DNA of 64,000 nucleotides from Rothia nasimurium (GTDB lineage: Bacteria > Actinomycetota > Actinomycetes > Actinomycetales > Micrococcaceae), in assembly GCF_928382285.1 (NCBI RefSeq), contig NZ_CAKMSS010000004.1:1-64000 (forward strand), written 5' to 3'. A program made the position numbers and the translations under genes. This document shows positions 55,566-63,988 of the stretch, piece after piece. Under the pieces are notes generated by a model. The model was not told the origin of the DNA and searched no databases. It saw only the letters and a list, made by a program, of their open reading frames with translations. Position 1 is the first letter of the stretch; each line of letters opens with the position of its first letter.

Positions 55566-55602
55566 AGGAACCCCCAGTCTTTCGACTGGGGGTTCCTTTT
55601 TT
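55566..55602 (+). terminator. Terminator after 5S rRNA copy 2
   Basis: The same 14-bp stem as copy 1 but with loop TTTC, then TTTTTT. Confidence 0.88.
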
Positions 55603-55758
55603 GTGTGTGCGGTTTTTGTGGGGTGCAAGCTCGCGTCCCCGTCATAAATAGCCAGATATAGCCCCGTATAGGTAAACTGGACACCTCAAAAGTAAGTAGT
55701 ATTGCAATCTCTGTGATTGCAGGTGCAAGGACGCACCAGCGAGAACAAAGGCAAAACC

Positions 55759-57225
55759 ATGTCACCACAAGCAGTTGGCTTCGCCCTCCTTATCCTCGGC
55801 GTAGCCCTTCTCATCGGCAAGATTATTCGAGTCAAAGTGGGCTGGGTACAAACCCTCTTTTTGCCCAGCTCCATCGTGGCGGGCGTCCTGCTACTCCTGC
55901 TCGGCCCGCAGGTTCTTGGCCGCTTCTCCGGCCCCTGGGGTGAAAACGGCCTCTTCACCGACGCCATGCTCACCACCTGGGGAGCCCTCCCCGGCCTGCT
56001 CATCAGCGTCATCTTCGCAACCATGTTCCTGGGGCAAGAGCTCCCCACGCCCAAGCGGGCCGTGCAGCTTGCCGGCCCCCAGCTCTCCCTGGGCGTGGCT
56101 CTAGGGTCGGGCCAGTACGTCGTGGGCCTGCTCCTTGCCGCCCTGGTACTCGTCCCCGTCTTTGCAGCCTCGCCCATGACCGGCGCCCTCATCGAAATCG
56201 CCTTCGAGGGCGGGCACGGCACCGCTGCCGGTATGCGCGGTGTCATGGAAGACCTGGGCTTCAGTGAAGGTGCCGACCTGGCAGTTGGCCTGGCAACCGT
56301 CGGTATCGTAGGCGGTATCGTCATCGGTATTGCCCTCATCAACTGGGGCGTGCGCACCGGCAAGACCGAAATTCTCAAGGGTGACGCCAAGATGTCGATT
56401 GCCGAGCAGAAAGGTCTCTTCCGCGAGGACGAGCACTACTCGGCCGGCACAATGACCTCCCGCCCGGCGTCCGTTGAACCGCTCTCCCTGCACATGGCGA
56501 TTATGGCTCTGGCGGTGCTGGTGGGCTGGCTAATCTTGGAGGCCCTGCGTTGGATTGAGCAGCAGACCTACGCCTCTATCATGCTGGACGAGAACACCCC
56601 GCTTGAAATCTTCGCCTATGTGCCGCTCTTCCCCATGGCCCTGCTGGGCGGCGTCATCGTACAGATGGCAGCTAAGGCGGTAGGAGCTGCTTCTATCATC
56701 GACCACCAGATGATGCTGCGTATTCAGGGCTGGGCCCTGGACTTCCTCATCGTCGCCGCAATCGCCAACCTGTCCCTACAGGCTGTGGGCGAGAATCTTG
56801 CCGTCTTCGCCATACTGGCGGTGGCCGGTATCGGCTTCAACGTGGCTATCTTCCTCTGGCTGGCCCCGCGCCTGATCGGCCGCTACTGGTTCGAACGCGG
56901 CATCGGCGACTTTGGCCAGTCTATGGGCGTCACCGCCACCGGCCTGATCCTGATGCGCGTGGTTGACCCCAAGGGCGAATCCCCTGCCTTCGAAGCCTTC
57001 GGCTACAAGCAGCTGGTCTTCGAACCCTTCTTCGGCGGTGGCCTGGTGACCGCCCTGGCCGTCCCCGTCATTTATCTGACCGGGATCTGGCCCCTCTTCT
57101 TCGTCATGCTCGCCATCTTCATTATCTCCATCGCGGTGGGACTCATCTTCCTGCGCCCCAAGGAGATGAAGGACCGCGAGCGCCACACCCAGCAGATGCA
57201 GCAGGTTAAGGCTAAGGACGCTTAA
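55759..57225 (+). CDS. GltS-like sodium/glutamate symporter
   Basis: About 488 residues, about 12 helices. The two GltS repeats are suggested by VFAASPMTGALIEIAFEGGHGTAAGM near 145 (GGHGTAAG is the first reentrant motif) and GDFGQSMGVTATGLILMRVVDP near 395. It is expected to take up glutamate or a related anion with sodium. ATG at 55759 has AAAGG upstream; a TTG 42 bases earlier is less likely. It stands alone after the second 5S cassette. Confidence 0.83.
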   Translation: MSPQAVGFALLILGVALLIGKIIRVKVGWVQTLFLPSSIVAGVLLLLLGPQVLGRFSGPWGENGLFTDAMLTTWGALPGLLISVIFATMFLGQELPTPKRAVQLAGPQLSLGVALGSGQYVVGLLLAALVLVPVFAASPMTGALIEIAFEGGHGTAAGMRGVMEDLGFSEGADLAVGLATVGIVGGIVIGIALINWGVRTGKTEILKGDAKMSIAEQKGLFREDEHYSAGTMTSRPASVEPLSLHMAIMALAVLVGWLILEALRWIEQQTYASIMLDENTPLEIFAYVPLFPMALLGGVIVQMAAKAVGAASIIDHQMMLRIQGWALDFLIVAAIANLSLQAVGENLAVFAILAVAGIGFNVAIFLWLAPRLIGRYWFERGIGDFGQSMGVTATGLILMRVVDPKGESPAFEAFGYKQLVFEPFFGGGLVTALAVPVIYLTGIWPLFFVMLAIFIISIAVGLIFLRPKEMKDRERHTQQMQQVKAKDA

Positions 57226-57255
57226 GCGCGGCAGGACGCGCGGGTGTGACCGGGT

Positions 57256-57298
57256 GCCCCCGCCGTCTGTCCCCGCTGGGGTAGGCGGCGGTGGGGCG
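57256..57298. terminator. Bidirectional hairpin between gltS-like and amidohydrolase genes
   Basis: GCCCC.GCCG and CGGCGGTGGGGC can pair between convergent genes. It is imperfect, so confidence is moderate. Confidence 0.5.
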
Positions 57299-57305
57299 GC
57301 GTCTT

Positions 57306-58277
57306 TTAGGAGAAGAACTTTTGGGCGTTGGTGGTGAGGACGGCATCAGTGTCTTCGGGGGAGAGGGCTATGGCTTGGTCTCCCAGGCGTAGGTTAGCGC
57401 CTTGCACGTATTCCACCGCGCGAGTGTACTGGGCGTCCTGAAAGTAGGGGTAGTCAGAGCCCATCATCAGCTGGCTCACTCCGTAGGCATCCGCTGCCAG
57501 TAGCAGGGATGGGCCGTGGAAGTTCGCGGTATCAAACCACATGCTGCGCAGCGTCTGTGCAGGGGAATGGTTGAAAGCATCCCAGTCGGTATAGTTATCT
57601 TCGATGCGCTGAGCCAAGAAGGGCAGGTCGCCCGCTAGGTGGGCGATGTGGAAACGAATCTTTGGGAAGCGGGCCGGGATATCTGCTTTGAGTAGGTGGA
57701 GCACCGCCACGGCGTCCTCAACCGGTGCTCCGTTGACCCAGACCAGGTCGTGCTCGGTGAGGAGCTCAGAGCCGACCCCGCCGCCGGTAGCGTGAACGTA
57801 GACCCTGGCACCCAGCTCATTGAGGCGTTCGTACAGCGGTGTTAGCGACTCGTCCGCGATTGAAAGTGACCCCTGAATGACGGTGGGAAGGCCCACTCCG
57901 ATAAAGCCCTCGCGGTCAAAGTATTCATCGAGGACGATCAGTGACTCGGCTACGTGGGGGACAGGCAGCGCCAGGTAGGAACGGAACCTGCCCGGGTAGC
58001 TCTGCATGGTTTTTTCGTAGATGTCATTGACCAGGCGGGCTGCCGCCAGCGCGTCCTTAGCATCAGGGAGCATGGGCACCTGCGGGGTCACTGAGAGGAT
58101 CTGTTCGGTGACCCCAGCCTCGTCCATCTGCTTCAGACGGGCAGCCATTTCTTCAGGCTCATCACTGGCCCGCATGTTCCGGGCAATCTGAGTGGTGGCG
58201 GGGTCTGCCCCGTGTGCCTCTAGAAAATCGAGGTAGCGGGCCGGGTAGAGGTGGGCGTGGGTATCAATGGTGTTCAT
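57306..58277 (-). CDS. ACMSD-like amidohydrolase
   Basis: 323 residues. The metal-binding start MNTIDTHAHLYP (HxH), then VYVHATGGG (His), HIAHLAGDLP (His) and GSDYPYF (Asp) near residue 275 give a complete amidohydrolase-2 metal site. Close relatives decarboxylate aromatic or related acids. The substrate is unknown. ATG has AGAAGGATGAT upstream. It is convergent with gltS-like and divergent from the next gene. Confidence 0.87.
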   Translation of the reverse strand: MNTIDTHAHLYPARYLDFLEAHGADPATTQIARNMRASDEPEEMAARLKQMDEAGVTEQILSVTPQVPMLPDAKDALAAARLVNDIYEKTMQSYPGRFRSYLALPVPHVAESLIVLDEYFDREGFIGVGLPTVIQGSLSIADESLTPLYERLNELGARVYVHATGGGVGSELLTEHDLVWVNGAPVEDAVAVLHLLKADIPARFPKIRFHIAHLAGDLPFLAQRIEDNYTDWDAFNHSPAQTLRSMWFDTANFHGPSLLLAADAYGVSQLMMGSDYPYFQDAQYTRAVEYVQGANLRLGDQAIALSPEDTDAVLTTNAQKFFS

Positions 58278-58354
58278 ATCATCCTTCTTGAGAGGTGTCT
58301 TACCTTTCAGTTTCTGACTCTACACCTCGTCCCGACGGCTCACTAAGGCTCTGC

Positions 58355-58360
58355 TAGGCT
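58355..58360 (+). promoter_or_regulatory. Putative -10 element
   Basis: TAGGCT 9 bases before the ATG at 58370, with no clear ribosome binding site. Confidence 0.35.
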
Positions 58361-58369
58361 GAAACCACC

Positions 58370-59479
58370 ATGACCCACCCGTACCCAGAACAGCCTGATA
58401 ACGCCCCACCTGGGGGAAATGCGTCCGTTCAGACACCGCCTGGGCAAACCGTGCCAGCTCCGCCTGCGCCGGCTGAAGCCGCGCCCGCCAGCGTGCCTCC
58501 CCAGACGCCTGCTGCCGCCCCCGGCGTTGAGAATAAGTCCTACACCCGGCGTAATATTCTGATTCTGCTGGGTGTACTGGCCCTTCCCACGGTGCTAGTA
58601 CTGGCGCTCGTGGCCTATTTCGCGGGATCCCGCAGCCACATGACGCTGGGAGGTGGGAGCATTTGGGATTCGTCGCTGCTGGCCGATGACGGCTCCTCAA
58701 ACTCAGACGCCACCTGGCTCAGCGTTGCCAATACCGGCAGCATAGAGTCGGGGGCGCTCGCCGAGCACCTCGCCCAAGCGGTGCCGCAGCTCGGCGGCAC
58801 CAGCGGAATCTTCCAGCGAGAATCCACCCACTCCACCTATATTCATCTGCCGAGCGGTGGCTCCATCAGCATCGACAGCCACGAGGAAATCCCCATCACC
58901 CTCTCAGCCGAGACCTGGCAGGAAATCCTCACGCGGGCGTCCGACGAGCGCATGGGGTCGGTGCGCATTTCCGCACGCGGGGCTGACGAATACGAAACCG
59001 AGGCTCCCTGGGTTGAGATCACATACTACCTCTACGGGGATAAGGGCTCAGACCAGCAGGCCCTCCTTGCAGATATGGCCAGCTGGGAGCCCCTGAACTG
59101 GCCAGACCTTGAGAGCGTCTCGTACGTGGAGGAAACCCAGATTGATACCGAGACGATACAGGTTTTCGTCTTCGGCCCGTTGAGCGAGACGCAGGTCTGG
59201 TCACACTCTGCTGCCCCAATTGCCCAGGCATTCGCGGCGTATACCGAAGGGCTAGAAGTCGTGAGCATCAACAAATACCGGGACTCCACCGACTACTTTG
59301 TGACCGCCCGCTTTGAGAGCTACACGGGAGATACGGACGCCGCCCGCCAGGCCATGGTCGAAGGCGTGCAGGGAACAGCGATTGGCAGCGCCTTTACCCT
59401 TGACCTGATGGACGCCACCACCTCGGCCTACTACTTCGAGGGCCGGTGGGACATCTACACATCAGAAACCTCAGAATAA
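58370..59479 (+). CDS. Membrane-anchored protein, unknown
   Basis: 369 residues. A Pro/Ala-rich cytoplasmic N-terminus (1-55) precedes one helix (RRNILILLGVLALPTVLVLALVAYFAG, about 61-87), then a large extracellular domain of about 280 residues without Cys pairs that I can see. It contains many Ser/Thr/Glu residues. I do not recognise a family. It might be an envelope stress or adhesion factor; that is conjecture. A terminator follows at 59496. Confidence 0.68.
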   Translation: MTHPYPEQPDNAPPGGNASVQTPPGQTVPAPPAPAEAAPASVPPQTPAAAPGVENKSYTRRNILILLGVLALPTVLVLALVAYFAGSRSHMTLGGGSIWDSSLLADDGSSNSDATWLSVANTGSIESGALAEHLAQAVPQLGGTSGIFQRESTHSTYIHLPSGGSISIDSHEEIPITLSAETWQEILTRASDERMGSVRISARGADEYETEAPWVEITYYLYGDKGSDQQALLADMASWEPLNWPDLESVSYVEETQIDTETIQVFVFGPLSETQVWSHSAAPIAQAFAAYTEGLEVVSINKYRDSTDYFVTARFESYTGDTDAARQAMVEGVQGTAIGSAFTLDLMDATTSAYYFEGRWDIYTSETSE

Positions 59480-59495
59480 GCCCCCTTACAGCAAA

Positions 59496-59527
59496 GGCCC
59501 CGGCCTCCCTGTGCGGGAGCCGGGGCC
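59496..59527. terminator. Hairpin terminator
   Basis: GGCCCCGGC.TCCC and GGGAGCCGGGGCC pair around TGTGC, between convergent genes. Confidence 0.65.
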
Positions 59528-59583
59528 GGGCGTCCGCGCTCGCAATCAACGAGGGGCGGACGCGCGTGAGCAGCTAGTGAGGA

Positions 59584-60216
59584 CTAGGCAGCGGGGGTCT
59601 TCCAGGGGTCCTCAACGGGGCGAGAAGCCTTGAAAGCGGCTGCACCAGCGACAGCGCCAGCAACCAGCAGACCAAAGACCAGCAGGCCCTTGTTGCCGCT
59701 CTTAGAAGCCTTCTTCTGCTCCTTGGCGTAACCCTTAGCGGCCTTAACAGCAGCCTTCTGAGCCTTCTTCAGCGCCTTCTTGTCGCCGGTGACCTTAGCA
59801 GCAACGGTCTCAACCTGGGTGGGGACCTCAGCGTCGGAGAGCTTATCTGCAACGGTGGTGGCAACGTCAGCAGCCTTAACGCGGGCGGTTGCTACAGCGT
59901 TTTCAACGGCGGGGGTGACGTCGTCGATGGTGTGCTGAATCTTATCGGCCAGGGTGGACTGAACCTTCTCCAGCTTCTTGGAGCTGTCCTTAGCGGCAGC
60001 CTGGGTTGCCTTTGAGATGCTCTTACCCTGCTTCTCAGCAGCCTTCTGTAGGGCTGAAACCTTCTTGCCGGTGAGCTTCTCGGCGCGAGCGGCCTTCTTC
60101 TCGGCCAGGGCGGTCAGCTTGTCAGCCTTCTTGCCGGTGTTCTTAGCGGCCTTTGAGAAGAACTTCTCTGCCTGCTTCTGAGCTTTCTTAGCCTTGCTCT
60201 TCTTGCACAGTGCCAT
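59584..60216 (-). CDS. Lys/Ala-rich histone-H1-like protein with C-terminal helix
   Basis: 210 residues, very rich in Lys and Ala, with KKA/KAA-type repeats throughout (KSKAKKAQKQAEKFFSKA at the start), resembling the tail of H1 or HU-type proteins. Near the C-terminus a hydrophobic stretch GLLVFGLLVAGAVAGAAAF (about 180-198) looks like a membrane anchor. ATG at 60216 has GGAGG upstream with 8-base spacing. It may bind DNA or anionic polymers at the membrane. No known family is certain. Confidence 0.68.
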   Translation of the reverse strand: MALCKKSKAKKAQKQAEKFFSKAAKNTGKKADKLTALAEKKAARAEKLTGKKVSALQKAAEKQGKSISKATQAAAKDSSKKLEKVQSTLADKIQHTIDDVTPAVENAVATARVKAADVATTVADKLSDAEVPTQVETVAAKVTGDKKALKKAQKAAVKAAKGYAKEQKKASKSGNKGLLVFGLLVAGAVAGAAAFKASRPVEDPWKTPAA

Positions 60217-60460
60217 GGGTGTTTCCTCCATGTGTGGGGCTGCCCCTCACCTAACTCGTGAGTTCGAGTAGAGCGCGGTGGCAAGCGACTTACATTTAGT
60301 ATCAGCTTACTTTCTAAAACCTTAAAAGTGTTTTGCGGCGGCACAAAAACCCTCGTGTTTCTCTGCCCGCTAAAGTTAAGGGCTCCTGAAGGGTGGGCGG
60401 ACGCCGGTGCGCACCTGCGCGAATGCGACGTGAATTCCCGAGCGGGCTTCGTCTTTAGGG
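60217..60460. other. Gap without a gene
   Basis: I see no gene or clear signal beyond ordinary promoter-like A/T patches. Confidence 0.5.
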
Positions 60461-61069
60461 CTAACGTTGTGCGATAAGAGTAAAGATATGCCAAAACTTC
60501 TCACCAGTGAAAGTTTTTCCATGGTGGGCTTTTTCATCGAAATGCAACACGGTGAAATCTTCTAATGAGTCCTCAACCCAGCTACGCTCTACCGTGGAGA
60601 TAAGCGGTTGTTCGGCCCACGAATCACGCGGACCAAGAAGGTCGACTGCGAGGATACCGCCGGGAGCTACAGCATTGAGTATGCGTGACCACGCAGCAGG
60701 AAAATGCTCTGGTGGGCAAAAGGGAAGTGCGAAACCGGAGTAAATGAAATCAAAGCTGTGCTTATCAAAGACAAAATCTTGGGCAGTTGCTACAGAATGC
60801 GACCAGCGTTTTAGATAGTCGGGGTCTGCCTGCATGATGGTGCTCTGAATGAGGTTCTCACTGTGCGCGTCAGGCTCTACAGAATGAACCTCAAATCCGT
60901 GAGAGAGAAGTTTGGCAGTTTCTACTCCTGCGCCAGCACCCAGATCTAGAGCCCTACCCTTGCCTGGTGAATGGCAGTAGCTCAGCGCCTGTATAAGGAG
61001 AGGGCGGACAGGACGGCCTGCTTGCGCCTGATTGTACTTAGTCCAATGGTTTTCGTCGGAGGAAAGCAT
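60461..61069 (-). CDS. SAM-dependent methyltransferase
   Basis: 202 residues of the class I fold. Motif I is RALDLGAGAGVETAKLL near residue 38, motif II VEPDAHS near 62 and motif IV FDFIYSGFALPFCPPEHF near 105. Methyltransferase_11/25-type, substrate unknown. ATG start, no strong ribosome binding site. It is divergent from the AAA ATPase, with about 190 bases holding the long palindrome between them. Confidence 0.82.
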   Translation of the reverse strand: MLSSDENHWTKYNQAQAGRPVRPLLIQALSYCHSPGKGRALDLGAGAGVETAKLLSHGFEVHSVEPDAHSENLIQSTIMQADPDYLKRWSHSVATAQDFVFDKHSFDFIYSGFALPFCPPEHFPAAWSRILNAVAPGGILAVDLLGPRDSWAEQPLISTVERSWVEDSLEDFTVLHFDEKAHHGKTFTGEKFWHIFTLIAQR

Positions 61070-61185
61070 GTTTTGATAGTAGCCAGCGGAAATGTGGCAT
61101 ACAAGATATTACGTGAGCTGAATGTGGGATAAGTGCTGTTTTGCGGCCGATCTAGCTAGAAGGCTATGGCTGTAGGGCTACCCTG

Positions 61186-61245
61186 TTCTAAATCTTTCTA
61201 AGGCGTTCTAAAATATTTTTTAGAACGCCTTAGAAAGATTTAGAA
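61186..61245. promoter_or_regulatory. Perfect 60-bp palindrome with six phased TTCTAA/TTAGAA hexamers
   Basis: 28-bp arms (61186-61213 and 61218-61245) flank TATT and are perfectly complementary. TTCTAA starts at 61186, 61196 and 61206; TTAGAA at 61220, 61230 and 61240, each 10 bases apart. It ends 11 bases before the ATG of the AAA ATPase, so it is probably its operator. Confidence 0.85.
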
Positions 61246-61256
61246 AGCAGCGAACG

Positions 61257-62447
61257 ATGAATCAAGACCTCAATCCCTTCACCCCCGGAGCAGGGCTCAC
61301 ACCGCCTGAGCTCACAGGTCGAGACCAAGAAATCATTGACTTCGACAGGCTCGTAGCCCGCAGCAAAATGCGCCTGACCGATAGAGGGCTTATGCTCTAC
61401 GGTTTACGCGGAGTCGGTAAAACCGTCCTGCTTCGCAGACTAGAAACCCATGCAGAACGCTCCGGCTGGCTCACCCTCAGACTCGAAGGGAGCCTTACTT
61501 CCTCTGCCCAAAAACAGCTTCGTATCAAACTCGCACGAGATCTTGCCCAGCAGACCAGGGTAGTCACCCAAGGGCACACTGGAAATGCAATACAGCGAGC
61601 AATCGCCTCTATTGCCGAACTATCACTGACGCTGGGCTTTGCCCAAGCCCGCCTAGTGCTCAAACCTAAGACTGACGAACCTGCCTTCACCACCGGCGTC
61701 CTCGACATAGACTTCCCCGAAGCAATCTTGAACCTGGCAGAAGCCCTCAAAGAACTTCCCCAGCCTAAAGCTATCGGTTTTTTCATTGACGAAATCCAAG
61801 ACCTCGACAGCGAACTGCTCGATATGCTCCTGACAACCCAGCATGAGGCGGGACAACGGGAACTACCTTTTTACATCATCGGGGCGGGTCTACCCTCAGT
61901 GCCCACCCGTCTAGGGGAAATCAAAACCTACGCTGAACGCCTCTTCAGCTACCGCGAAATAGGTGCTCTTACCCCGGATGCGACCCGGCGGGCTTTCATC
62001 GAACCTATCCGCAGGCCCGGCGGTCACATCGTAGCAAGCGCCCTCGAAAAAGCAACCGTAGCCTCGCAGGGCTACCCCTACTTCATTCAGCAGTACGGGC
62101 AGGCTATCTGGAACTCTGCCGCCCAACAGACCATCACCGACGACGATGTGCTTGCTGGCCTTGCCGTAGGGCGAAGCGAACTAGATAGCGGTTTTTACCT
62201 CACCCGCTGGCAGCGGACTACCGATGCAGAACAGGACTACCTGGTTTCTATGGCCCGCGTGATGAAAGGTCAGGCCGCCCGCACCGGAGAAATCGCAGAG
62301 ACCCTGGGTAAGACAGCTAACGGAACCAGCGTGGTGCGTAAATCCCTCATCGAAAAAGGGCTGGTGTACTCGCCGGGTGTAGGCCAGCTGGCCTTTACAG
62401 TGCCGGGAATGCAGGACTTCGTGCTGAGACAGGCGGGGCAGGTATAG
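61257..62447 (+). CDS. AAA ATPase with C-terminal winged-helix-like region
   Basis: 396 residues. The start ELTGRDQEIIDFDRLVARS leads to Walker A LYGLRGVGKTVLLRR near residue 48, Walker B AIGFFIDEIQDLDS near 175 and sensor-1-like YIIGAGLPSVP near 205. The C-terminal part (about 340-390) looks like a winged helix (GEIAETLGKTANGTSVVRKSLIEKGLVYSP). Orc1/Cdc6-like or STAND-type ATPases of this form may bind DNA or act in defence; that is inference. No ribosome binding site. The palindrome upstream suggests autoregulation. Confidence 0.75.
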   Translation: MNQDLNPFTPGAGLTPPELTGRDQEIIDFDRLVARSKMRLTDRGLMLYGLRGVGKTVLLRRLETHAERSGWLTLRLEGSLTSSAQKQLRIKLARDLAQQTRVVTQGHTGNAIQRAIASIAELSLTLGFAQARLVLKPKTDEPAFTTGVLDIDFPEAILNLAEALKELPQPKAIGFFIDEIQDLDSELLDMLLTTQHEAGQRELPFYIIGAGLPSVPTRLGEIKTYAERLFSYREIGALTPDATRRAFIEPIRRPGGHIVASALEKATVASQGYPYFIQQYGQAIWNSAAQQTITDDDVLAGLAVGRSELDSGFYLTRWQRTTDAEQDYLVSMARVMKGQAARTGEIAETLGKTANGTSVVRKSLIEKGLVYSPGVGQLAFTVPGMQDFVLRQAGQV

Positions 62448-62536
62448 GCCGCCCGCCTGCGTCCGCCCCTTTCACTCACCGCAAAAGCTCAGGTCATATC
62501 TAGCGGCTGCCCACCTGCCCGTGCGAGAATAGGGGC

Positions 62537-63061
62537 ATGACTGCAACTGCAAAAGCAACTATTCACACCAACCACGGTGACATCGTCGTTAACCTCTTCG
62601 GTAACCACGCACCGCTGACCGTCAAGAACTTCATCGGCCTGTCCGATGGCACTCAGGAATGGCGCCACCCCCGCACCGGCGAAGTACAGGAAGGCCCCCT
62701 CTACAAGGACGTCATCTTCCACCGCATCATCCGCGACTTCATGATCCAGGGTGGCGACCCCCTCGGTCAGGGTATCGGCGGCCCCGGCTACCAGTTCAAG
62801 GACGAAATCCACCCCGAACTGAGCTTCAACAAGCCCTACCTGCTGGCCATGGCTAACGCAGGCCCCGGCACCAACGGCTCCCAGTTCTTCATCACCACCG
62901 TTGAGACCCCCTGGCTCAACGGCCGCCACACCATCTTCGGTGAGGTTGTAGACGAGGACTCCAAGAAGGTCGTTGACGCCATTGAAGGTGTAGCAACCGG
63001 CGCTATGGACCGCCCCGTCGAGGACGTCGTCATCTCATCCATCGACATTGAGCAGCTCTAA
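62537..63061 (+). CDS. Peptidyl-prolyl cis-trans isomerase (cyclophilin)
   Basis: 174 residues. The cyclophilin core has VIFHRIIRDFMIQGGDPLGQGIG near residue 62 (Phe/Gln/Gly-Asp), NAGPGTNGSQFFITT near 110 and TIFGEV near 133, all active-site segments. It catalyses prolyl isomerisation in the cytoplasm (no signal peptide). ATG start, with GAGAAT 6 bases before and possible leaderless translation. It is the usual neighbour of the rhomboid gene in actinobacteria. A terminator lies at 63080-63112. Confidence 0.95.
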   Translation: MTATAKATIHTNHGDIVVNLFGNHAPLTVKNFIGLSDGTQEWRHPRTGEVQEGPLYKDVIFHRIIRDFMIQGGDPLGQGIGGPGYQFKDEIHPELSFNKPYLLAMANAGPGTNGSQFFITTVETPWLNGRHTIFGEVVDEDSKKVVDAIEGVATGAMDRPVEDVVISSIDIEQL

Positions 63062-63079
63062 GCTTTAGAAGCTACTGAG

Positions 63080-63112
63080 GTAAAGGCCCGCCCGCCCTGG
63101 GTGGGCCTTTAC
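63080..63112 (+). terminator. Terminator after the cyclophilin gene
   Basis: GTAAAGGCCC and GGGCCTTTAC form a stem 19 bases after the stop. Confidence 0.6.
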
Positions 63113-63169
63113 TCTACCCCCAGAAAAATTTTCGTGAGCGGCTGACGCCGCAGGTGAAAGGACGAGCCC

Positions 63170-63940
63170 GTGAGCGAGCAGGTCGGTAGGTACGGCTATT
63201 CCAGTGATGAGACTCCGGTATGCCCCCGCCACCCTGATCAGGTGACCTATGTGCGGTGCGGACGCTGCGGGCGGCTAGCCTGCGGGCAGTGCCAGGTGCC
63301 GCTTGAGGTGGGCATGATGTGCGTGGACTGCCTGGCAGAAGCGCAACGCTCGGCACCGCGTATCCGTTACGCTAAGGCCCGCCCCACTATTACATATGCT
63401 CTTATCGGTATAAATAGTGTGGTGTGGATTTTGCAGTTCTTCTTCGCTAGCATCACCACTTTCGGTATCTATAACCCCCTCTACGTGGAATACACGGGTC
63501 AGTGGTACCGTCTGCTGACCTCTGGGTTCTTGCACTCGCCCAGCAACGTCACCCACCTGCTCCTTAATATGTTCACCCTCTACCTCTTTGGGCAGGCCCT
63601 AGAGCCGCTCATGGGAAAGTGGAAGTTCCTTGCCACCTACCTGTTCTCAATTATTGGTGGCTCCGTGGCAGTGCACCTGCTGGCATCTGTTCTGGGCGGC
63701 ATGGACGTGAGTACCCTGGGGGCTTCCGGCGGTGTCTTTGGTCTCTTCGGGGCTTTCTTTGCACTGTCTCGGGCGCGCCAGCAGAGCACCAGCGGCATCG
63801 TAATTCTGGTGGCCATCAACTTTGCTTTCGGCTTCCTCATGCCGGGTATCTCCTGGGAAGCCCACCTCGGCGGCCTAGTAACCGGTGCTCTGGTTGCTGC
63901 TGTTCTTGACCGGCTACCGAGCCGCCCGCGTAGGCCGTAA
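63170..63940 (+). CDS. Rhomboid intramembrane serine protease with zinc-ribbon N-terminus
   Basis: 256 residues. Residues 16-55 carry CPRHPDQVTYVRCGRCGRLACGQCQ and a later C-x2-C (MCVDCL), a B-box-like zinc ribbon. The six-helix rhomboid core follows, with catalytic Ser in LGASGGVFGLFGAFF near residue 188 and His in SWEAHLGGLVTG near 228. It cleaves membrane substrates. GTG start. The N-terminal ribbon is common in actinobacterial rhomboids. A terminator follows at 63958-63988. Confidence 0.93.
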   Translation: MSEQVGRYGYSSDETPVCPRHPDQVTYVRCGRCGRLACGQCQVPLEVGMMCVDCLAEAQRSAPRIRYAKARPTITYALIGINSVVWILQFFFASITTFGIYNPLYVEYTGQWYRLLTSGFLHSPSNVTHLLLNMFTLYLFGQALEPLMGKWKFLATYLFSIIGGSVAVHLLASVLGGMDVSTLGASGGVFGLFGAFFALSRARQQSTSGIVILVAINFAFGFLMPGISWEAHLGGLVTGALVAAVLDRLPSRPRRP

Positions 63941-63957
63941 AAACAGAATAAAATTTG

Positions 63958-63988
63958 TGGGGGCCAACAATCCGGGGGGGCCCCCACT
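63958..63988 (+). terminator. Terminator after the rhomboid gene
   Basis: GTGGGGGCC and GGCCCCCAC pair, followed by TCTTTGT. Confidence 0.65.

Larger units (their letters stand above)
55362..55602 (+). repeat. tRNA-Ala/5S/terminator cassette, copy 2
   Basis: Near-identical to 52487-52727 over 241 bases (one substitution plus the inverted 4-base loop). The upstream and downstream flanks are unrelated. The 2.6 kb between the copies holds pit and the COG3910-like ATPase. Confidence 0.9.
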
